A DNA stretch of 64,000 nt from CANKBT01 sp038235705 (GTDB taxonomy: Bacteria; Actinomycetota; Actinomycetes; Mycobacteriales; SCTD01), in the NCBI GenBank assembly GCA_038235705.1, contig JBBSTR010000003.1:16658-80657 (forward strand), written 5' to 3'. The notes under the pieces were generated by a model that made no database searches, was not told the DNA's origin, and was given only the letters and a program-made list of their open reading frames with translations. This document shows positions 59,046-64,000 of the stretch, in pieces; positions within the stretch are counted from its first letter, which is position 1; each line of letters opens with the position of its first letter. The position numbers were made by a program, and so were the translations under genes.

Positions 59046-61286
59046 CTAGACCAGCTCGAAGCGGTCGGCGTTCATGACCTTGTCCCACGCCTTGACGAAG
59101 TCGTTCGTAAACTTCGCGGACGCGTCGTCGGAGGCGTAGACCTCCGACACGGCACGCAGCTCACTGTTGGACGTGAACGTCAGGTCGATCCTGCTGCCGG
59201 TCCAGCGCACCTGGCCCGCGTCGTCACGGCACTCGTACGACGCGTCCTCGCCACCGGTCGGCGTCCAGGTGCGGCCCGGCGCCAGCAGGTTGACGAAGAA
59301 GTCGTTGGACAGCGTGCCGGGCCGGTCGGTGAAGACGCCCTGGGTGGACCCGCCGTAGTTGGCACCGAGGACCCGCAGACCGCCGACGAGCACGGTCATC
59401 TCCGGGGCGGACAGCCCGAGCAGGTTGGCCTTGTCGATCAACAGGTACTCCGCGGGCAGCGTCTGGCCCTTGCCGAGGTAGTTACGGAACCCGTCGTTCT
59501 TCGGCTCCAGCTCGGCGAAGCCGTCGACGTCGGTCTGCTCCTGAGAGGCGTCCGTGCGGCCCGGCGTGAACGGGACGGTGACCGGCTGGCCGCCGTCCTT
59601 GGCCGCCTGCTCGACGCCGGCGCAACCGCCCAGCACGATCAGGTCGGCGAGGGAGATCTTCTTGCCACCGGACTGGGAGGCGTCGAAGTCCTGCTTGACA
59701 CCTTCCAGGGTGCGCAGCACGGTCGCCAGCTCGTCGGGCTGGTTGACCTCCCAGCCCGCCTGCGGCTGCAGACGCAGACGGCCACCGTTGGCGCCGCCCC
59801 GTTTGTCGCTGCCGCGGAAGGACGACGCTGCCGCCCACGCCGTCGACACCAGCTGCGAGACGGTCAGGCCGCTGTCCAGCAGCGTGGTCTTGAGCGCGGC
59901 GACGTCCGAGCCCTCGACCAGCGGGTGGTCGACGGCCGGGACGCGCTCCTGCCAGAGCAGCTCCTCGGTCGGGACGAGCGGGCCGAGGTAGCGCGAGACC
60001 GGACCGAGGTCCCGGTGGGTCAGCTTGAACCAGGCGCGGGCGTAGGTGTCGGCGAAGTAGTCGAGGTCCGCCAGGAACCGGCGGGAGATCTGCTCGTACA
60101 CCGGGTCCACCCGCAGCGCGAGGTCGGTGGTGAGCATCGTCGGCGGACGGTTCAGCGTGTTGTCTTCGGGGTCCGGGAACGTGTTGGCCCCGGCACCGTC
60201 CTTGGCCACCCACTGGTGAGCGCCGGCCGGGCTCTTGGTCAGCTCCCACTCGTAGCCGAACAGGTTCTCGAAGTACTCGTTGTCCCACGTGGACGGCTTG
60301 GTGGTCCAGGTGACCTCGAGACCGCTGGTGATCGTGTCGCGACCCTTGCCGCTGCGGTAGGTGTTCTTCCAACCGAGGCCCTGCTCCTCCAGCGGAGCGC
60401 CCTCGGGCTCGGGCCCGACGAACTCGTTCGGGTCGGCGGCGCCGTGCGTCTTGCCGAAGGTGTGGCCACCAGCGATGAGCGCGACGGTCTCTTCGTCGTT
60501 CATCGCCATGCGGGCGAACGTCTCGCGGATGTCGCGGGCCGACGCGAGCGGGTTGGGCTCGCCGTTCGGGCCCTCGGGGTTGACGTAGATCAGCCCCATC
60601 TGCACGGCGGCCAGCGGGTTCTCCAGGTCACGGTCGCCCACGTAGCGCTCGTCGCCGAGCCAGGTGCTCTCCGGGCCCCAGTAGACGTCCTCGTCGGGCT
60701 CCCACGCGTCGACGCGCCCGCCCGCGAAGCCGAAGGTCTTGAGCCCCATGGTGTCCATGGCCCGGGTGCCGGTGAACACGATCAGGTCGGCCCAGCTGAT
60801 CTTGCTGCCGTACTTCTGCTTGATCGGCCAGAGCAGACGACGGGCCTTGTCCAGGCTGGCGTTGTCGGGCCAGCTGTTGAGCGGCGCGAAGCGCTGCATG
60901 GCCGCGCTCGAACCGCCGCGGCCGTCGCTCGTGCGATAAGTGCCGGCGCTGTGCCAAGCCATCCGCACGAAGAAGCCGCCGTAGTGCCCGGAGTCGGCCG
61001 GCCACCAGTCCTGGCTGTCGGTCATGAGCGCGTCGACGTCGGCGGTCAGCGCGTCGAGGTCGAGCGTCGCGAACTCCTTGGCGTAGTCGAACTCCGCGCC
61101 GAACGGGTTGGTGACGCCCTGGTGCTTGCGCAGGATCTTGAGGTTGAGCTGGTTGGGCCACCAGTCACGGTTGCCGGCGCCCTCGGTCGGGTGGTTGGGC
61201 TTGCGGACGCGGTCCTGGACCGGACATCCGCTCTCGCTCTCTTCGGACTGCATGTCGCCGACGACGGCGTCGTGCTGCTGGACCAT
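59046..61286 (-). CDS. katG: Catalase-peroxidase KatG
   Basis: A 746-residue heme enzyme starting at the ATG at 61286 after GGAAGGAAG. The distal pocket FFVRMAWHSAGTYR has Arg108, Trp111 and His112. The Trp-Tyr-Met adduct region includes GLIYVNPEGP. The proximal histidine is in IAGGHTFGKTHG, with Asp in the later LADLIVLGG region. It has the usual N- and C-terminal peroxidase-fold halves. The enzyme removes H2O2 and peroxides and in mycobacteria activates isoniazid. It follows furA by 20 bases in an operon, so FurA probably represses it. Confidence 0.96.
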   Translation of the reverse strand: MVQQHDAVVGDMQSEESESGCPVQDRVRKPNHPTEGAGNRDWWPNQLNLKILRKHQGVTNPFGAEFDYAKEFATLDLDALTADVDALMTDSQDWWPADSGHYGGFFVRMAWHSAGTYRTSDGRGGSSAAMQRFAPLNSWPDNASLDKARRLLWPIKQKYGSKISWADLIVFTGTRAMDTMGLKTFGFAGGRVDAWEPDEDVYWGPESTWLGDERYVGDRDLENPLAAVQMGLIYVNPEGPNGEPNPLASARDIRETFARMAMNDEETVALIAGGHTFGKTHGAADPNEFVGPEPEGAPLEEQGLGWKNTYRSGKGRDTITSGLEVTWTTKPSTWDNEYFENLFGYEWELTKSPAGAHQWVAKDGAGANTFPDPEDNTLNRPPTMLTTDLALRVDPVYEQISRRFLADLDYFADTYARAWFKLTHRDLGPVSRYLGPLVPTEELLWQERVPAVDHPLVEGSDVAALKTTLLDSGLTVSQLVSTAWAAASSFRGSDKRGGANGGRLRLQPQAGWEVNQPDELATVLRTLEGVKQDFDASQSGGKKISLADLIVLGGCAGVEQAAKDGGQPVTVPFTPGRTDASQEQTDVDGFAELEPKNDGFRNYLGKGQTLPAEYLLIDKANLLGLSAPEMTVLVGGLRVLGANYGGSTQGVFTDRPGTLSNDFFVNLLAPGRTWTPTGGEDASYECRDDAGQVRWTGSRIDLTFTSNSELRAVSEVYASDDASAKFTNDFVKAWDKVMNADRFELV

Positions 61287-61306
61287 GAGACTTCCTTCCG
61301 GGGGGG

Positions 61307-61738
61307 TTACTGCGGGTCGGGCGGGGTGATCAGGCAGGTGGGGCAACGACCCCAGTAGATGACCTCGGCCTCGTCGAGGACGAAGCCCTGGTCGTTGTCG
61401 GCGGCCAGGCACGGCGTCTGCCCGACGGCGCAGTCGACGTCGGCGATCGCGCCGCACGACCGGCACACGGCGTGGTGGTGGTTGTCGCCGACCCGCAGCT
61501 CGTAACGCGCGACGGAGCCAGACGGTTCGAATCGGCGTAGGAGTCCTGCGTTCGTGAGCGCCTTCAGCACGTCGTACACCGCCTGGTGGGAGACCTCGCC
61601 GAGGCTCTGCCGGGTGGCGGTCAGGATGGTGTCGGTGTCGGCGTGCGGATGGTCGGCGACGGCCGCCAGCACCGCTAGCCGAGGGCGCGTGACACGCAGG
61701 GCGGCGCTGCGCCGCGCCTGCTCCCGGACCGTCATCAC
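61307..61738 (-). CDS. furA: Fur-family repressor FurA
   Basis: A 143-residue regulator. The DNA-binding helix (VSHQAVYDVLKALTNAGLL) lies at about 50-70, the metal site NHHHAVCRSCGAI follows, and a second cysteine pair CPTC is at the C-terminus. Adjacent GTG and ATG codons (61738 and 61735) begin the frame; either may be used. Like mycobacterial FurA it is the first gene of the furA-katG operon and should repress it until peroxide oxidises the metal site. An inverted repeat operator overlaps the promoter. Confidence 0.92.
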   Translation of the reverse strand: MMTVREQARRSAALRVTRPRLAVLAAVADHPHADTDTILTATRQSLGEVSHQAVYDVLKALTNAGLLRRFEPSGSVARYELRVGDNHHHAVCRSCGAIADVDCAVGQTPCLAADNDQGFVLDEAEVIYWGRCPTCLITPPDPQ

Positions 61739-61750
61739 TTGTACAGTCTG

Positions 61751-61776
61751 GCCGGTATTCTTGATCCAGTCAAGAT
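61751..61776 (-). promoter_or_regulatory. FurA operator/promoter
   Basis: On the minus strand TCTTGA-CTGGA-TCAAGA (61760-61776) forms a perfect 6-bp inverted repeat covering a TTGACT -35. CAGACT follows at a 17-base spacing, and the GTG lies about six bases after that, so the transcript may be leaderless. The core resembles the published mycobacterial FurA box (TCTTGACT...). Confidence 0.72.
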
Positions 61777-61836
61777 AGGACGCTGGGCTGGTGACGGAGC
61801 GACACCCCGTCGCTCCCGCATCCGGAGGGGGCTGTC

Positions 61837-63804
61837 ATGCGATCCTGCGCGCATGGCATGTCCACCGGGTCGCGCGTGAGCTCGGTCGCATCGCTTCAGC
61901 ACACTCCGGCCAGGAGGCCGTGGGGGCGAGCGTCCGGCACGGTGGCGACCGAGCACCGAGGTCAGGTGCCGGCCCTCGCTGCGGCGGGGTTCACCTTCTC
62001 GGCCCTGCTCGTCCTAGCTGCGGGCCGCACCGCCGTCCCCGCAGGCGTGGTGCTTCAGCCTGGGTTCGGTGGCCTGCTCCACCCCTCCACCGGCGGCGGG
62101 ACCGGTCCGGTGCTGGTGGTGATCGCCGCGCTGACGGCACTGGTGCTGCTCTGGTGGCGAGCGGTACGGGCCGCGACGCAGGGACGGCTGTCACCTCGGC
62201 AGGTCGCGGTCCTGGCCGTCTGCTGGACCGCTCCGATCCTGCTGGGTCCGCCACTGCTGAGCCTGGACGCCTGGGCCTACCTCGCGCAGGGGGCCATGGT
62301 GCACTCAGGCCTTGATCCGTACTCCGCCGGTCCCGTCCTGCTGGGGGCAGACCCGGCTGCGGCGCGGGTGGACCCGATGTGGCGGTCGAGCCCCGTGCCG
62401 TACGGACCTCTGGCCCTGGTGCTGTTCGGGGCCGTCGCCCGGGCCTCGAGCCCCGAGGTCGGACTGATCCTTCTGCGGCTGGTGGCGCTGGCGGGGGTCG
62501 TCGTCGCCGTGGCGGTGGCGGCGTCGATGGTGCCGGTCGCCCGTCGGACGACGGTGCTGACGCTGACGGTCCTGAACCCGGTCGTGCTCGTGCACCTCGT
62601 GGGTGGCGCGCACGTGGACGCGCTGGTCGCCGGGATCGCCTGCCTCGGCTGTCTGGCGCTGGTCCGACGACGGGCCTGGGTCGCGCTGGTGCTGGCCGCC
62701 TTTGCGGTCGCCGTCAAGGTGACGATGCTCCCGTTGCTCGCCTTCGCCCTCTTGGCCGTGGTGCGCAGCGAGCCTCGTCGCTGGAGGACCGTGACGTTGG
62801 TCCCGCTCGTGGTGGTGCTGCCCTTCGTCGTGACGCTGCCGCTCCTGACCCGGCCCTGGGGCTTCGTGGCGGCCCTCTCGGTGCCCGGTGGGTCAGCGCC
62901 CTGGTACGCCCCGGCGACGATGCTGGGAGAGCTGTGCGCGCTCGCCGGCGCACTTCTGCACCTGCCTGTCGACCCGGCGTTGTTCAGGGCGGCGGGACGA
63001 GGCCTGGCTCTGCTGCTGGGAGCCGCGGTGGTGCTGCGCCTGCTGCGGGCCGAGTGGCGGGACCCTGCGCCCAGCCCGAGCAGGTCCACGGCGCGCCGGG
63101 CGTCGTACTCCCTGCTGGTGGCGTCGCTGTGCCTACCGAGCCTGTACGCCTGGTATGTCGGAGCCGCGTTGTTGCTGCTGCTGGCCCTCGCCCCGCGCCT
63201 CCAGCTCGCCCTCGTCGCGCTCTCCAGCGCGCTGACGTTCACCGCTCTGCCGCCTATGGCCGACGCGAACCAGCCCCTGCTGCTGATCTTCGGAGGGGCA
63301 GCCGCCACGCTGCTGATCACTCAGGCCTGGGGCCTGCTCGTCCTCAGGGGCGGGGCGGCATCCGTGAAGGCCCCTGCCCGCTCGGTGCACCGTCGTCGGC
63401 GGGCCGTTCTTCCCGTGGCCGGGATGCTCACAGCCGCGGGTCTGCTGCTCGTCGTCCCGTACGCAGCGAGCAGTCAGGCCGCACGAGAACCCGTCTCGGT
63501 CGCTGTTCGTGCCGCCGAGTCGGAGGCCCTCCAGGACGAGTCACCGCAACGGGTCGAGCTCATCCAGTTCGTGCACCAGCACTACGCGGGTTGGCAGATC
63601 CTGCAGCTGATCATCCAGCCCGGGGATCGCCTGCGGGTCGACCTGGTGCGCCCACCCGGTGACCGCTGCCTGCTGCTGCTGGACCGCGCGACCCCTCCCG
63701 TGGCCTTCACCCGAGTCCCCCTGCCGAGCGACCTGTCACGCCGTGCGCTCGAGGAACGGACCTGCCCGGCCGCCGACCTGCCTGACCCGGGTGTCGTCCC
63801 GTGA
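61837..63804 (+). CDS. mptB: Polyprenol-phosphate-mannose-dependent alpha-(1-6)-mannosyltransferase, MptA/MptB-like
   Basis: A 655-residue GT-C type membrane enzyme with an ATG at 61837 after GGAGGG. About 12 hydrophobic segments are visible. The first loop LSLDAWAYLAQGAMVHSGLDPY has the conserved Asp/His of the polyprenol-dependent GT-C family, followed by RSSPVPYGPLALV and GGAHVDALVAG. A C-terminal soluble tail (VAVRAAESEALQDESPQRVE...) lies outside. MptA/MptB polymerise the alpha-1,6-mannan core of lipomannan. The exact step is inferred. It is divergent from furA. Confidence 0.82.
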   Translation: MRSCAHGMSTGSRVSSVASLQHTPARRPWGRASGTVATEHRGQVPALAAAGFTFSALLVLAAGRTAVPAGVVLQPGFGGLLHPSTGGGTGPVLVVIAALTALVLLWWRAVRAATQGRLSPRQVAVLAVCWTAPILLGPPLLSLDAWAYLAQGAMVHSGLDPYSAGPVLLGADPAAARVDPMWRSSPVPYGPLALVLFGAVARASSPEVGLILLRLVALAGVVVAVAVAASMVPVARRTTVLTLTVLNPVVLVHLVGGAHVDALVAGIACLGCLALVRRRAWVALVLAAFAVAVKVTMLPLLAFALLAVVRSEPRRWRTVTLVPLVVVLPFVVTLPLLTRPWGFVAALSVPGGSAPWYAPATMLGELCALAGALLHLPVDPALFRAAGRGLALLLGAAVVLRLLRAEWRDPAPSPSRSTARRASYSLLVASLCLPSLYAWYVGAALLLLLALAPRLQLALVALSSALTFTALPPMADANQPLLLIFGGAAATLLITQAWGLLVLRGGAASVKAPARSVHRRRRAVLPVAGMLTAAGLLLVVPYAASSQAAREPVSVAVRAAESEALQDESPQRVELIQFVHQHYAGWQILQLIIQPGDRLRVDLVRPPGDRCLLLLDRATPPVAFTRVPLPSDLSRRALEERTCPAADLPDPGVVP

Positions 63805-63864
63805 GGCGGTGAGCGGCGCGGGCTTGCCTTCCAGCCTCTGGCTCACGTAGGCTTTCCCCACCGA

Positions 63865-63938
63865 CGCGGGGTGGAGCAGCTCGGTAGCTCGCTGGGCTCA
63901 TAACCCAGAGGTCGCAGGTTCAAATCCTGCCCCCGCTA
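63865..63938 (+). tRNA. Initiator tRNA-fMet (CAT anticodon)
   Basis: A full cloverleaf is present: acceptor CGCGGGG with CCCCGCT, D arm GAGC/GCTC, anticodon stem CTGGG/CCCAG with anticodon CAT, and T arm GCAGG/CCTGC with TTCAAAT. The acceptor begins with an unpaired C1 (opposite T72), and three G-C pairs flank the anticodon, both hallmarks of initiator tRNA. The 3' CCA is not encoded. Confidence 0.95.
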
Positions 63939-63958
63939 CAGATGAACGCGCAGGTCAG

Positions 63959-63994
63959 AGGCCCTGCCGCCAGAGATGGCGGCGGGGCCTTCTG
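63959..63994 (+). terminator. Intrinsic terminator after tRNA-fMet
   Basis: AGGCCC-T-GCCGCC (63959-63971) pairs with GGCGGC-G-GGGCCT (63978-63990), a 12-bp-class stem with one internal T/G pair and a short loop. TTC follows. It lies just downstream of the tRNA. Confidence 0.8.
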
Positions 63995-64000
63995 CGGTCC

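Overview
The window is very GC-rich, densely packed chromosomal DNA with many GTG starts and 4-base GTGA/ATGA gene overlaps. It comes from an actinobacterium (Actinomycetota). The supporting markers are WhiB7 with its AT-hook, mycoredoxin, UvrD2 with an HRDC domain, an AdnA/AdnB-type helicase-nuclease pair, MoeZ, DUF3107, UPF0182, FurA-KatG and an MptB-like mannosyltransferase. The gene order from about 6 kb to 59 kb (rhlE-like helicase, ferritin-like protein, DUF3107, TetR, moeZ, adnA, adnB, nudC, uvrD2, mrx1, whiB7, ABC1 kinase, ThiF-like, DUF2342, PDZ/Lon, UPF0182) follows, from memory, the Mycobacterium tuberculosis Rv3211-Rv3193c order, with species-specific genes inserted. Genus cannot be fixed from the sequence. 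I see no insertion sequence, prophage or CRISPR array.

Layout. 0-6 kb: a cut-off PPOX-family gene, a glucose dehydrogenase/GH15 operon, MpaB-like and monooxygenase-like genes, and a three-gene zinc-protein/phosphoesterase/hydrolase operon. 6-10 kb: DEAD-box helicase, ferritin-like protein, GlsB-type membrane protein, DUF3107 and TetR. 10-13 kb: a non-homologous end-joining module, with ku divergent from split ligD ligase and polymerase genes and an elaborate palindrome between them. 13-19 kb: a PAS/GAF/PP2C phosphatase, a coiled-coil protein, CsbD, MoeZ and an RsbW-like ATPase. 19-25 kb: adnA-adnB, the end-resection machine. 25-28 kb: a tightly overlapping four-gene operon (alpha/beta hydrolase, kinase-like remnant, EEP hydrolase, GNAT-S4 fusion). 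28-34 kb: AidB-like acyl-CoA dehydrogenase, two M16 peptidases and NudC. 34-39 kb: a SARP/AAA regulator broken by a one-base frameshift, a berberine-bridge-type oxidoreductase and a hydrolase. 39-44 kb: ANTAR regulator, uridine-kinase-like protein lacking its P-loop lysine, mycoredoxin, UvrD2, then whiB7 with a full attenuator-type leader. 44-47 kb: envelope and low-complexity proteins and a small sigma-region-4-like protein, followed by a 77-bp tandem duplication. 47-59 kb: ABC1 kinase, ThiF-like protein, DUF2342, epimerase, MoaE, PDZ/Lon protease, PPA1309-type protein and UPF0182. 59-64 kb: furA-katG, the mannosyltransferase, initiator tRNA-Met and a terminator.

Functional themes. DNA double-strand-break repair is represented by two alternatives close together: end joining (Ku, LigD parts) and end resection (AdnAB), with UvrD2 further on. 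Redox and antibiotic stress is covered by mycoredoxin, KatG/FurA, WhiB7 and NudC. Sulfur/molybdopterin chemistry is covered by MoeZ and MoaE. The most interesting local structures are the whiB7 leader (AT-rich promoter block, 35-codon upstream ORF whose stop lies in a hairpin loop, and an intrinsic terminator), the coupled operon holding a GNAT-S4 fusion and a catalytically dead kinase-like protein, the P-loop-less uridine-kinase homologue, the ku/ligD palindrome and the 77-bp tandem repeat. No clearly new multi-gene defence or biosynthetic system is visible.
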